64,000 nt of DNA from Acinetobacter sp. ANC 7912 (GTDB lineage Bacteria > Pseudomonadota > Gammaproteobacteria > Pseudomonadales > Moraxellaceae): the NCBI RefSeq assembly GCF_039862785.1, contig NZ_CP156795.1, positions 620,001 through 684,000 of the forward strand, written 5' to 3'. The translations under genes were made by a program, and so were the position numbers. The notes under the pieces were generated by a model. The model was not told the origin of the DNA. It saw only the letters and a list, made by a program, of their open reading frames with translations, and did not search any database. Shown in pieces: positions 1 through 8,447 of this stretch; the stretch's first letter is position 1; every line of letters starts with the position of its first letter.

Positions 1-1013
1 GCTTCTTTTTCTGGTGCTTTAGGACCAGATAGAGAACGCATTGCCAGACGGTCTTTGGCATAAGTTAAAGCGCCTTGGAATGCTGCTTCAGAAGCAGACA
101 GACCTTGTACAGCAGTACCGATACGTGCAGTGTTCATAAACGTGAACATGCAGTTCAGACCACGGTTTTCAGGTCCAATCAGGTAACCTTTTGCGTTGTC
201 AAAGTTAATTACGCAAGTTGCGTTACCATGGATCCCCATTTTGTGTTCGATCGAACCACAACGTACGTTGTTGCGTTCACCAATTGAGCCGTCAGCATTC
301 ACGTTGAACTTCGGTACGATGAACAGGGAAATACCTTTAGTACCTTTCGGTGCACCTGGCAGACGAGCCAATACGATATGGATGATGTTTTCAGCCATGT
401 CGTGCTCACCAGCAGAGATAAAGATTTTCTCGCCAGAGATTGCATAGCTACCGTCAGCTTGTGGTTCAGCTTTAGTACGGATAATGCCTAGATCAGAACC
501 TGCATGAGATTCTGTCAGACACATGGTACCAGTCCATTCACCTGAAACCAGTTTAGGCAGGTAAGTGTCTTTTTGTTCTTGAGAACCGTGGTGTTCAAGG
601 GTACGTACAGCACCGTGAGACAGTCCAGGGTACATGCCCCATGCCCAGTTCGCAGTACCGACCATTTCAGAAACGGTAATACCTAACGAGTTTGGTAAGC
701 CTTGACCGCCGTATTGCTCTTCAGCAGAAAGAGAAGGGAAGCCTAGCTCGATGTATTTTTGATACGCTTCTTTGAAACCGGTTGGAGTGGTCACAACGCC
801 GTCGTTCCAAGTACAGCCTTCACGGTCACCCACCTGGTTCAGTGGGGATAATTCGTTTTCACAGAAATCTGCAGCAGCTTCGAGGTACTGGTCAATCAGT
901 TCACGGCTTACATTTTCCTGGAATGCAGGCAGGCTGGCATAGTGTTGTTCAGCATTTAGAAGCTCATGCAAAACGAATTGCATATCACGTAAAGGCGCTT
1001 TGTATTGTGGCAT
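1..1013 (-). CDS. acyl-CoA dehydrogenase, C-terminal part beyond window edge
   Basis: This is the N-terminal 337 residues of an acyl-CoA dehydrogenase; the gene runs off the left edge. Such enzymes make the first alpha,beta-oxidation of an acyl-CoA with FAD. The translation begins MPQYKAPLRDMQF and contains the flavin/substrate-loop signature (MCLTESHAGSDLG) near residue 165, followed by the beta-domain. The start with MPQYKAPLRD is typical of the long (about 600-residue) acyl-CoA dehydrogenases with an extra C-terminal domain found in Acinetobacter, usually in pairs. The substrate chain length cannot be told from the sequence. The ATG at 1013 is the first start in frame. Identification is strong for the family and weak for the substrate. 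Confidence 0.9.
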   Translation of the reverse strand, partial: MPQYKAPLRDMQFVLHELLNAEQHYASLPAFQENVSRELIDQYLEAAADFCENELSPLNQVGDREGCTWNDGVVTTPTGFKEAYQKYIELGFPSLSAEEQYGGQGLPNSLGITVSEMVGTANWAWGMYPGLSHGAVRTLEHHGSQEQKDTYLPKLVSGEWTGTMCLTESHAGSDLGIIRTKAEPQADGSYAISGEKIFISAGEHDMAENIIHIVLARLPGAPKGTKGISLFIVPKFNVNADGSIGERNNVRCGSIEHKMGIHGNATCVINFDNAKGYLIGPENRGLNCMFTFMNTARIGTAVQGLSASEAAFQGALTYAKDRLAMRSLSGPKAPEKE

Positions 1014-1343
1014 AGCGTTTTCCTCAATACTGGTTTTATACCAGCGTTATAATCCTGAATTAAAGTGAAACGTGCCTTCACTGACACGTATGAACATGGG
1101 GCTAATCGTGCAACATCTTCCTTGCTGGCACAAGCATTTCAGGGCTATTTCTTGGTGACTGTAAAGTCAAAGATAATTGCCCTTGAAATCTTAAGTATAT
1201 TGAGTGTAAACGTTTTTATAAAAAAATGTGTGATACGAATGGTCAAAAAACATGAGCACTTAGATGCACTTACCTAAACAATTGGCAGAGATGAAAAAAG
1301 GCACCCGAAGGTGCCTTTAAAATAAGAAAATTCAAGTGATCAA
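1014..1343. other. intergenic region
   Basis: This 330-base stretch holds the promoter side of the acyl-CoA dehydrogenase gene (read leftward from 1013) and the terminator of the lipoprotein gene. I see no convincing gene or further structured element in it. Confidence 0.5.
1297..1318 (-). terminator. intrinsic terminator of the Spy-like lipoprotein gene
   Basis: A stem AAAGGCACC / GGTGCCTTT with a four-base loop lies just after the lipoprotein stop codon and is followed on the minus strand by a T-run. Confidence 0.85.
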
Positions 1344-1979
1344 TTAAGATGCTTTTGCTGCTGGAGCAGCAACTGGTGCTTTTGGCTGGAAGCGTACATG
1401 GCATTGACCATTGATGGTTTTGTTGCCAATCTTGATTTGAGCAGCTGCACCATCTTTTTTGCCTTGGCAAGCCTGAATCACTGCTTTTTGCTGTGCCTGA
1501 CGTTGTGCCAAACGTTGATCAAACTGTTTCACCATTTCGGCACGTTGTGCATCTGTCATTGGTTCACCGCGACCTTGGCCGGGTGCAGCACGGAAGTCAC
1601 CGCGCATTGGACGATGTTCACCTTTCATGCCACGGAATTCAGCGCGTGCAGCTTTCATGTCTTTACGGTCGGCTTTGAAGTAGATGTTACAGGTACCGTC
1701 AATGGTTTTTTCACCGGCTTTGACCTGAACGGTGCTGCCTACAGCTTTGTTGTCGCAGGCCTGTCGAATTTGTTTTTGTAACTCCGCATATTCAGCACGT
1801 TTTTGCTGGAACTTCTCGCGCTGTTCCGGTGTCAGGCGGTGTTCACGCTGATCATGATGTTGTTTCATCATTTTAGGATGAGTTTCGCTTTGAACATTAT
1901 TGGTGGACTGACAGGCAGTCAATGCGCCCATTGATAAAACACTAGCACTTACGAGGATGGTTTTTGTGATGGCTTTCAT
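1344..1979 (-). CDS. Spy/CpxP-like envelope lipoprotein with duplicated domain
   Basis: A 211-residue predicted lipoprotein. Residues 1-22 form a signal peptide ending in the lipobox LTAC, with Cys23 as the lipidated residue. The mature part has two similar units of about 55 residues. Unit 1 starts LTPEQREKF near residue 49 and unit 2 starts MTDAQRAEM; each continues with a Gln/Arg-rich helix, a QAC motif, a short beta-like stretch (KTIDGTC / KTINGQC) and a second Cys, suggesting one disulfide per unit. The LTxxQ motif is the hallmark of the Spy/CpxP periplasmic chaperones, which in enterobacteria belong to the Bae and Cpx regulons. Here the gene is divergent from baeSR, 135 bases away, which supports a link to envelope stress. 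The function is inferred and not proven. Confidence 0.7.
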   Translation of the reverse strand: MKAITKTILVSASVLSMGALTACQSTNNVQSETHPKMMKQHHDQREHRLTPEQREKFQQKRAEYAELQKQIRQACDNKAVGSTVQVKAGEKTIDGTCNIYFKADRKDMKAARAEFRGMKGEHRPMRGDFRAAPGQGRGEPMTDAQRAEMVKQFDQRLAQRQAQQKAVIQACQGKKDGAAAQIKIGNKTINGQCHVRFQPKAPVAAPAAKAS

Positions 1980-2114
1980 TGTATTTCTCTCAATGCAACA
2001 GTCTGATTTCTATAATGCAAAGAATAAATAATAATGATGAAGAAACAATGGAGAGTTTTTTAAGGCTGTGTTCGCTACAATAATGAATATAGAGGAAAAA
2101 CCGAGAATCTGCTT

Positions 2115-3773
2115 TTGAATATTCGCCGCATGCCGATTGCATTACGCCTGTTTCTGACTGTGCTGTTTACCACTCTGGTGATTACCACGGTGAGTCTCGG
2201 CGTGCTTCATTTAAATATGCAGCGTAATTTCACTCGCTATGTCGCGGATGTGGAAATGCAGAAGCTCGATCATGTGATTGCCAATCTGGGCGAAGTCTAT
2301 TCAGTCTATAACGACTGGGGTAATGCCATTCAGGCACAGATTCTGCAGATTGAAGGCGAACCAGCACCGGATGATTATGACCGCCTGTCACGCTGGTGGT
2401 TACGCCGTCAATATGATATCGCATTGCAGCAGCGTTATTTCCAGGATCATACCTTGGCCAATGTGGCACCGAGCCTGATGCAATCTGATGCTGAGGAAAA
2501 ACCTCCGGTGGATTCCGAAGAATTACGTTTGCTGGCAGCCAATTTGCCTTCGCAGTTCCAGCCCTTTGAAGGTTTGAAATTCCCGCTGAGTTCTAATCAG
2601 AGCCTGTTTAGAACAGATCGTAAAAATGGCAATACTCAAAGTACTCAGCCGCAAAGTGGCAAGAAACAGTTTATCCAAATGCCAGACCGACTGGGTTTAA
2701 GTTCACGTTTGTCGCTATATGATGCCCAGCGCCGTTTTGTGGTGGGTGAACAATCTGATGAACAGATTTCCTATCGTCCGATTATGGTGGGCAATAAAAT
2801 TGTTGGTTATCTGGGACTGAAACCGGTGCTGGATCAGGAAGATGCCTTAAGTATCAATTTCTTTAGTAACCAGAAACGTTACCTGTTCCTGGTCTATGGC
2901 TTAAGTATCCTGACCAGTCTGATTGCAGCCTTGTTATTGGCAACCTATTTTAAACAGCCGATTCAACGTTTGTTGAAAGGTACGCGTGAACTGACCAAAG
3001 GTAATTATCAGCATCAGGTCAAAGTGAACCGAAATGATGAACTCGGTGATTTATCTAATGAGCTGAACCAATTAGCTGTGATTCTGGATCAGCATGAAAC
3101 CTCACGTCGTCAGTGGGTGGCGGATACTTCACATGAGCTGAAAACACCATTAGCGGTACTCCAGGCACAGATTGAAGCGATGCAGGATGGGATCCGTAAA
3201 CCAACGCCGGAACATTTTGCGTCGATGTTGGCTCAGGTGACTAGCCTGAAAAAACTAACGCAGGATCTGGCAGCATTGGCACAGGCGGATGCACAGCAAC
3301 TGCAAATTTATACCAGTAGTGTAAATCCATGGGATGTGGTGCAGCAGGAACTGAACAACTTCAATCCGAAGTTTGAACAGGCTCAACTGACCGTGACCGC
3401 TGAAGGTGAGGGTGCTGAACTCCAGCTAGATCTGGACCGTTTTAAACAGATCATTGCAAATTTACTCAGCAACAGCATTCGTTATACTGAAGCCGGTGGA
3501 CAGGTACATATCCATACTGAACAGAATGATAAACAATGGACCCTATATGTCGATGACAGTCCGCTGGGTCTGACCGATGAGCAGCTGGCGCGTATTGGTG
3601 AGCGTTTCTATCGCGTCGATGACTCGCGAACCCGTGCGACTGGCGGCACCGGTCTGGGTTTGGCATTATCATGTAAAATTGCCCAGGCATTAGGTGGTAG
3701 TCTGAGCTTTGACCATTCACCGCTGGGCGGACTGCGTTGCAAATTGACCTTTCCTAAACAAATGAAATCATAA
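2115..3773 (+). CDS. baeS: envelope-stress sensor histidine kinase, BaeS-like
   Basis: A 552-residue inner-membrane sensor kinase. There is one membrane segment near residues 10-30, a periplasmic sensor region of about 225 residues, and a second membrane segment near 255-278. HAMP (about 280-330) follows, then the H-box (DTSHELKTPLA, phospho-accepting His near 340), the N-box (NLLSNSIRYT) and the G-boxes (GERFYRVDDS, GGTGLGLA). It would phosphorylate the BaeR-like regulator, which begins 11 bases downstream. In Acinetobacter, BaeSR is known to influence RND efflux and envelope-stress genes; the name rests on length, architecture and partner. The reading frame opens with TTG at 2115, and an ATG at 2130 is an alternative. 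No strong ribosome-binding site decides between them. Confidence 0.85.
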   Translation: MNIRRMPIALRLFLTVLFTTLVITTVSLGVLHLNMQRNFTRYVADVEMQKLDHVIANLGEVYSVYNDWGNAIQAQILQIEGEPAPDDYDRLSRWWLRRQYDIALQQRYFQDHTLANVAPSLMQSDAEEKPPVDSEELRLLAANLPSQFQPFEGLKFPLSSNQSLFRTDRKNGNTQSTQPQSGKKQFIQMPDRLGLSSRLSLYDAQRRFVVGEQSDEQISYRPIMVGNKIVGYLGLKPVLDQEDALSINFFSNQKRYLFLVYGLSILTSLIAALLLATYFKQPIQRLLKGTRELTKGNYQHQVKVNRNDELGDLSNELNQLAVILDQHETSRRQWVADTSHELKTPLAVLQAQIEAMQDGIRKPTPEHFASMLAQVTSLKKLTQDLAALAQADAQQLQIYTSSVNPWDVVQQELNNFNPKFEQAQLTVTAEGEGAELQLDLDRFKQIIANLLSNSIRYTEAGGQVHIHTEQNDKQWTLYVDDSPLGLTDEQLARIGERFYRVDDSRTRATGGTGLGLALSCKIAQALGGSLSFDHSPLGGLRCKLTFPKQMKS

Positions 3774-3784
3774 GGAAGTAATTC

Positions 3785-4471
3785 ATGAAACATATCATGC
3801 TGGTTGAAGATGAAGTCGAACTTGCACAGCTGGTGCGAGACTATCTAGAGGCTGCTGGTTTTGAAGTCAGCATGTTTCATGATGGACAAGAGGCCTATAA
3901 CAGCTTTACCCAACGTAAGCCGAGCCTGATGATTCTAGACCTGATGGTGCCTCGTATGGATGGTCTAACCATCTGCCGTAAGGTACGAGAACAGTCAGAC
4001 TTACCAATCATTATGGTGACCGCACGTACTGAAGAAATTGACCGTGTACTGGGTCTGAATATGGGCGCAGATGACTATGTCTGCAAACCGTTTAGTCCGA
4101 AAGAACTGGTAGCACGTGTACAGGCGGTATTGCGTCGTCTGGATCGTAAGGCTGAACCGGAAAGTAATGATTTATTCCGTATGGATAAATCCCAGCAACG
4201 GATCTGGTATCAACAAAAGGCATTGAACCTGACACCAACTGAATTCCGTCTACTTGAATTATTCTTGGAACATGTGGGGCAAGTGTATTCACGTGCACAA
4301 TTGCTCGATCACATCAATCCGGACAGTTTCGATGTGGCAGACCGCGTGATTGACAGTCATATCAAGAACCTACGACGCAAGATTTCTGATGCTGCAGAAA
4401 CCGGTAACCGTCATGAATGGATTCAGGCGGTTTATGGGGTGGGCTACCGTTTTGAATATCCTGAGGACTAA
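3785..4471 (+). CDS. baeR: OmpR-family response regulator, BaeR-like
   Basis: A 228-residue response regulator. The N-terminal receiver domain carries the acidic pair in MLVEDE (residues 8-10), the phospho-acceptor Asp52 (ILDLMVPRMDG) and a conserved Lys in CKPFSPKEL. The C-terminal winged-helix DNA-binding domain (about 130-225) has the OmpR-type LTPTEFRLLELF and VIDSHIKNLRRKI motifs. The ATG at 3785 is preceded by AAGGAAG at a good distance. It follows the kinase gene by 11 bases, so the two are co-transcribed, with a terminator just after this gene. It probably controls envelope-stress and efflux genes and perhaps the divergent Spy-like lipoprotein gene. Confidence 0.9.
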   Translation: MKHIMLVEDEVELAQLVRDYLEAAGFEVSMFHDGQEAYNSFTQRKPSLMILDLMVPRMDGLTICRKVREQSDLPIIMVTARTEEIDRVLGLNMGADDYVCKPFSPKELVARVQAVLRRLDRKAEPESNDLFRMDKSQQRIWYQQKALNLTPTEFRLLELFLEHVGQVYSRAQLLDHINPDSFDVADRVIDSHIKNLRRKISDAAETGNRHEWIQAVYGVGYRFEYPED

Positions 4472-4491
4472 AAGAGTTCAAGAATATTCAC

Positions 4492-4525
4492 AAAGAGCGA
4501 ATAGACCATTTCTATTCGCTCTTTT
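4492..4525 (+). terminator. terminator of baeSR
   Basis: A 14-bp stem (AAAGAGCGAATAGA and its complement) with a short loop is followed by TTTTATTTT, 21 bases after the baeR stop. Confidence 0.9.
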
Positions 4526-4566
4526 ATTTTGACGAGAATAAGAAGTAGATCAAAAGGAAAAATGAA

Positions 4567-5073
4567 ATGGAAATCCAGATTCGAGATGAGCAAAAAGCTG
4601 ATTTACAGGCAATTGAAAATGTTACTCGACAGGCCTTTCTACATGCTGAACATAGCAGTCATACAGAGCATTTGATTGTCAATGCTTTGGGTAAAGCGGG
4701 GCAGTTGAGTGTTTCATTAGTCGCAGAAGAAAAGGGACAGATTGTTGGGCATGTGGCGGTGTCGCCAGTCACAATTGCTTCAGGAGTAAATGGCTGGTAT
4801 GGGCTTGGGCCGATTTCTGTATTACCTGAAAAGCAAGGTAAGGGAATTGGGTCATTACTGATGCAGGCAGCTTGGGAAAATCTGAAAAAGCTGAGAGCTC
4901 AAGGCTGTGTAGTACTGGGTGATCCAAATTATTATGGACGTTTTGGCTTTAAAACTTATCCCGATCTCTACCTTAAGGGTGTGCCGGTGGAATATTTTCA
5001 GGCAATTGCGTTTCAAGGGCATGTTCCACAAGGAGAGGTGATGTATCACGACGCGTTTAATGCAACAGAATAG
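4567..5073 (+). CDS. GNAT-family N-acetyltransferase (YhbS-like)
   Basis: A 168-residue protein spanning one GNAT domain. The acetyl-CoA pyrophosphate-binding loop is visible as VLPEKQGKGIGSLLM (about residues 87-101; R/Q-x-x-G-x-G/A motif A). It continues with a VVLGDPNYYGRFGF motif, which is typical of the YhbS/COG3153 group. The acceptor substrate is unknown. AAAAGGAAAAATGAA upstream supplies a ribosome-binding site; the ATG at 4567 is used, with another out-of-frame ATG at 4562. The gene stands alone after the baeSR terminator. Confidence 0.85.
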   Translation: MEIQIRDEQKADLQAIENVTRQAFLHAEHSSHTEHLIVNALGKAGQLSVSLVAEEKGQIVGHVAVSPVTIASGVNGWYGLGPISVLPEKQGKGIGSLLMQAAWENLKKLRAQGCVVLGDPNYYGRFGFKTYPDLYLKGVPVEYFQAIAFQGHVPQGEVMYHDAFNATE

Positions 5074-5262
5074 CTAGGTCAGTCATTTAGGTAGATAAAA
5101 TAGGGAATACTAGATACCCTGTGTTAAATTATAGGCATATGTTTTTGAAATTTAATTAAATTTTTTAAAAAAAAGAAAAGCGAACTTAACCTAGACATAC
5201 TTTTTAATAGACTCTAGATTGACCAATTTATAAGTTGATAAATGATTTATATGGAATGAAAG

Positions 5263-5634
5263 CTATTTAATTTGCTGCAAGAGTTCCAGTCGTTGTCGTT
5301 TAACCTTGGGTAATTTGGAAACCACCAGCTCATAAGAATTTATAACCAGATCCTGTACCAGAGATTTATCCAGTCCATCATCTTCAAATACTGTAATCCA
5401 ATGGCGTTTATTCATATGCCAACCCGCACGGATATAAGGATAAATATCACGTAGCATATCACCATGTTCCGGTTCAACTTTCAGGTTGATTGCAGCTTTG
5501 CCTTGCAGATGAAACTGTAGCATAAAAACTTTATCCAGCACTTTATAGACATCACAGCCTTCACCAAATGGTTGACTACAGCTGGTTTCAGAAAGAGTAA
5601 GGGTGGTTTGGACGGCAATCTGATGTAAGCACAT
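5263..5634 (-). CDS. MmcQ/YjbR-family protein
   Basis: A 123-residue protein of the YjbR (CyaY-like fold) family, probably a small DNA-binding or regulatory protein of unknown role. Typical family features are CDVYKVLDKVFML near the N-terminus, the INLKVEPEHGDMLRD stretch, the YPYIRAGWHMNKRHWITV core and a C-terminal helix beginning LVQDLVINSYELV. The frame is open upstream to 5865, but that part overlaps selO in a different frame and reads as non-protein, so the start is placed at the ATG at 5634. Just upstream of this start lies the large DnaA-box palindrome that follows selO. Confidence 0.8.
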   Translation of the reverse strand: MCLHQIAVQTTLTLSETSCSQPFGEGCDVYKVLDKVFMLQFHLQGKAAINLKVEPEHGDMLRDIYPYIRAGWHMNKRHWITVFEDDGLDKSLVQDLVINSYELVVSKLPKVKRQRLELLQQIK

Positions 5635-5654
5635 AAGTTGTGAATAATTCAAAG

Positions 5655-5692
5655 AAAAACTGTGGATAATGTTTAAATTATCCACAGTTTTT
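5655..5692 (-). terminator. palindromic hairpin with two DnaA boxes, probable selO terminator
   Basis: A perfect 16-bp inverted repeat (arms 5655-5670 and 5677-5692, loop of six bases GTTTAA) lies 18 bases after the selO stop. Each arm contains the consensus DnaA box TGTGGATAA / TTATCCACA. On the minus strand it ends in TTTTTC, so it can act as an intrinsic terminator for selO; it also sits 21 bases upstream of the YjbR start. Confidence 0.75.
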
Positions 5693-5710
5693 AGTTGTGT
5701 TGTGAATAAA

Positions 5711-7156
5711 TTAAGACGAACAGCTGACCATGACTTCAGGCACATCACTTGGTAATGGGCCGAGGTCTTCAGGCTGTTCCAGTTCCGGCTGCTGAGTAAA
5801 TGGCTGGCTGAGTAACTTGAATAAACGATCGACTTCTGAAAAGTCATCTGCTTCCGCCAGTTCAATCGCTTTCTGTGCCATGTGATTGCGCAAAATATAC
5901 TGTGGATTGGCTTTCACCATTTCTGCATCTAGCTCATCGGTATCTTGGTATTCACGGATCGCCTGATACTGACTCAAGAAACTTTCAAAACTACGACGAT
6001 CCAGACAGTCATCCTTGATCGCTTCATATTCTTTGTTCTGCAGATGGATAAAGCTCTGGGTATAGTCGAGCTGCTCGCTTTGCAGGATTCTTAAGAAGGC
6101 CATGGCACAATCAAAACTGTCTTTATGGAAACTTGGTAAACCCATTTTCTGATTTAAGCCATGTTTATAATGCTCTAAGAAGGTCGGTTCATAGTGCTCT
6201 AAACATGCAGCTAAATCTTGCTTCCATTGCTCTTTGTCATAATTTGCAGGGCAGAGAGGAACCAGATTATTCAGCCAGGTCCAGAGGTTCCAATGCCCAA
6301 TGCTTGGTTGGTTTTGATAGGTATAGCGGCCCTGATAATCGGAGTGGTTGTTAATCCAGTTCGGGCGGAAACGCTCCATAAAACCATACGGGCCAAAGTC
6401 CAGCGTTGAACCGGTAATATTTAAATTATCGGTATTCATTACGCCATGGGCAAAACCAACCAGCTGCCATTTGGCAATCATGACTGCAGTACGTTGTACC
6501 ACCTGAGTAGCAAAGGCGAGTACAGGCTGTTCAGCCTGCAGACACTCTGGATAATGCCATTCGATACATTTCTGGGTGAATTCAGGCAGCAGATCAGGCT
6601 GATACTGATTGATCCATTCAAAATGCCCAAAGCGGATATGACAGTCCGAAGTGCGTAGTAGCATCGCGCCAGGTTCGAGCTTTTCACGCTGTACCCCTTG
6701 GGCAGATGAAGTAAAACCGACCGCATTGCTGGAAGGAATACCCAGACAGTTCAAGGCATGACCTGCCAGATATTCACGGATTACGGAACGCAGCACGGCG
6801 CGACCATCACCCATACGAGAATAAGGCGTTGCACCAGCACCTTTTAAATGCAGGTCAATCGTCTGGTGATCTTTATCCAGAATCTGGGCGATCAGCAAAC
6901 CACGTCCATCACCGAGCTGCCCCGCCCACTGACCAAACTGATGTCCGGCATAGACCATGGCCAGCGGTTCAAATTCAGCAAAGGTTTTCTGGCCGCTACA
7001 GATTTCTACCCATTCAGCTTTGTCCTGTTCTGACCATTGCAGCTGATCGGCCAAAGCTTCATTGAAATGACCGGCTTTGGCCCCTTTTAACGGTAGTGGT
7101 GGCTGATGATGGTAAAGACGGGGAGAGAGAGTGTTGTAGCGCGGATTAAATTGCAT
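5711..7156 (-). CDS. selO: protein adenylyltransferase SelO (YdiU/UPF0061)
   Basis: A 481-residue SelO pseudokinase. Family members transfer AMP from ATP to Ser/Thr/Tyr of target proteins and are linked to redox homeostasis. Diagnostic stretches are AMVYAGHQFGQWAGQLGDGR (about 70-90), GRAVLRSVIREYLAG and the kinase-like HGVMNTDNLNI / LDFGPYGFM catalytic and metal-binding segment. The protein ends MVSCSS: this Cys is at the position where eukaryotic SelO carries selenocysteine, in the same C-terminal x-Ser-Ser context. I start at the ATG at 7156; a TTG five codons upstream is less likely. The length matches the E. coli homologue (478). Confidence 0.93.
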   Translation of the reverse strand: MQFNPRYNTLSPRLYHHQPPLPLKGAKAGHFNEALADQLQWSEQDKAEWVEICSGQKTFAEFEPLAMVYAGHQFGQWAGQLGDGRGLLIAQILDKDHQTIDLHLKGAGATPYSRMGDGRAVLRSVIREYLAGHALNCLGIPSSNAVGFTSSAQGVQREKLEPGAMLLRTSDCHIRFGHFEWINQYQPDLLPEFTQKCIEWHYPECLQAEQPVLAFATQVVQRTAVMIAKWQLVGFAHGVMNTDNLNITGSTLDFGPYGFMERFRPNWINNHSDYQGRYTYQNQPSIGHWNLWTWLNNLVPLCPANYDKEQWKQDLAACLEHYEPTFLEHYKHGLNQKMGLPSFHKDSFDCAMAFLRILQSEQLDYTQSFIHLQNKEYEAIKDDCLDRRSFESFLSQYQAIREYQDTDELDAEMVKANPQYILRNHMAQKAIELAEADDFSEVDRLFKLLSQPFTQQPELEQPEDLGPLPSDVPEVMVSCSS

Positions 7157-7240
7157 AGCGATCAGATTCAACTTTTATTTAGTTCACTATAACAAAGAAT
7201 AATGTTGAAAACTGTTGAACATTTTTGCTGGTTCTAAATA

Positions 7241-7268
7241 AAAAACGCCCCAAATCTGGAGCGTTTTT
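7241..7268 (-). terminator. terminator after desaturase gene
   Basis: An inverted repeat AAAACGC(TCCA)...(GGG)GCGTTTT followed by Ts on the minus strand lies just past the desaturase stop codon. Confidence 0.75.
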
Positions 7269-7280
7269 AAAGTTTTTAAC

Positions 7281-8447
7281 TTATTCGGAAACTGGTGCTT
7301 TTTTTAAGTTGCGAACCAGCAAATTCAGGGTTTCACGGTGATGAGACAGGCGCTGTTCCACCAGCTGGAATTCCATTTTTAGCTTGCCATCCATCTGATG
7401 AATTTTCTCGGCAACTGCTGCCTTTTTCACTTGAAGCTCTTTTTCTTTCAGCTTGGCCCAGTCATTCAGGGTTTGGGTGAAAGCATCATATTCCTGAGAG
7501 ATCTTGCTTTTAACATTGGCAATGTCTTCATTCACGTCATGGCCATATACGGCAAGGTCTTGCTCAGCATATTTGAACTTCATCGCCAGTTCAGCTTTCT
7601 TGATGTTGAAGCTTGGAATACGGCGCAGGTTTTTTGCCAGACCAAGTTTTGAACAAGTCCAGATTAGCCATTTTGTTGGGTCATATTGCCACCATTTCAC
7701 GCCATTACGGTAGTCGTACTGGAAGATGTGGTGGTAGTTGTGATAACCCTCACCCCAAGTTGCAATCGCTAACCAGAAGTTATCTCGTGCGGTATTTTCA
7801 TCCGTATATGGACGAGAACCCCACATGTGGCAAAGCGAGTTAATGAAGAAAGTCACGTGATGGCTCAGGATCAGACGAACCAGACCGCCCAGTAACAGTA
7901 CGCCCCAGACATCACCGACAGCCCAGCCGATTGGCAACAGGATGGCAGCGTGTACTGCGATGACCAATAGAATGTAGTATTTGTGCTGAAACATCACCAG
8001 TTTGTCATTGAGCAAATCAGGTGCATTTTTATAGTTTGGTTCAGCTGCTGGATAGTCACGAAGCATCCAGCCCAAGTGTGCATACCAGAAGCCGTTTTTG
8101 ATTGAGTAGGGGTCTTTTTCGATATCATCGACATGGCGGTGATGGGTACGGTGACCAGAACCCCAGTACAAAATACTGTTTTGTACAGCAAATGTACCCA
8201 TGATCATTAAAATAATTTTTAGTGGTAAAGTTGCTTCATAAGCACGGTGTGCCCAAAGACGGTGGTAACCTGCAGTAATACCCAGGCTACTCACGCCAAG
8301 TAAAACAAACATGCTGATCCAGGCTGCGAGACTGAAATCATGGTGGTACGCGTACAAGGGAATTGCGATGACTGCTACGATTGGTAATACAACCAGAGCA
8401 AACACAGCGACCCAGTTAATTGGGGCTTGAGGTAGGGGAGCATTCAT
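7281..8447 (-). CDS. acyl-CoA / fatty acid delta-9-type desaturase
   Basis: A 388-residue integral-membrane di-iron desaturase. The three histidine boxes are clear: HRLWAH (HX4H), HRTHH (HXXHH) and HNYHH in GEGYHNYHH. Hydrophobic segments at the N-terminus (near 15-60) and in the middle (about 165-210) fit the four-helix membrane topology. A C-terminal extension of about 110 residues, rich in Lys/Glu, is probably coiled coil and lies outside the catalytic domain. It likely introduces a cis double bond in acyl-CoA or lipid acyl chains for membrane fluidity. The ATG at 8447 has AGGAG 11 bases upstream; the frame also contains a GTG at 8459. Confidence 0.9.
   Translation of the reverse strand: MNAPLPQAPINWVAVFALVVLPIVAVIAIPLYAYHHDFSLAAWISMFVLLGVSSLGITAGYHRLWAHRAYEATLPLKIILMIMGTFAVQNSILYWGSGHRTHHRHVDDIEKDPYSIKNGFWYAHLGWMLRDYPAAEPNYKNAPDLLNDKLVMFQHKYYILLVIAVHAAILLPIGWAVGDVWGVLLLGGLVRLILSHHVTFFINSLCHMWGSRPYTDENTARDNFWLAIATWGEGYHNYHHIFQYDYRNGVKWWQYDPTKWLIWTCSKLGLAKNLRRIPSFNIKKAELAMKFKYAEQDLAVYGHDVNEDIANVKSKISQEYDAFTQTLNDWAKLKEKELQVKKAAVAEKIHQMDGKLKMEFQLVEQRLSHHRETLNLLVRNLKKAPVSE

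Noticed and set aside
5635..5865. Long N-terminal extension of the YjbR protein (200-residue frame)
   Set aside because: It overlaps selO antiparallel-free on the same strand in another frame, contains the DnaA palindrome, and the conserved family region starts at the ATG at 5634.
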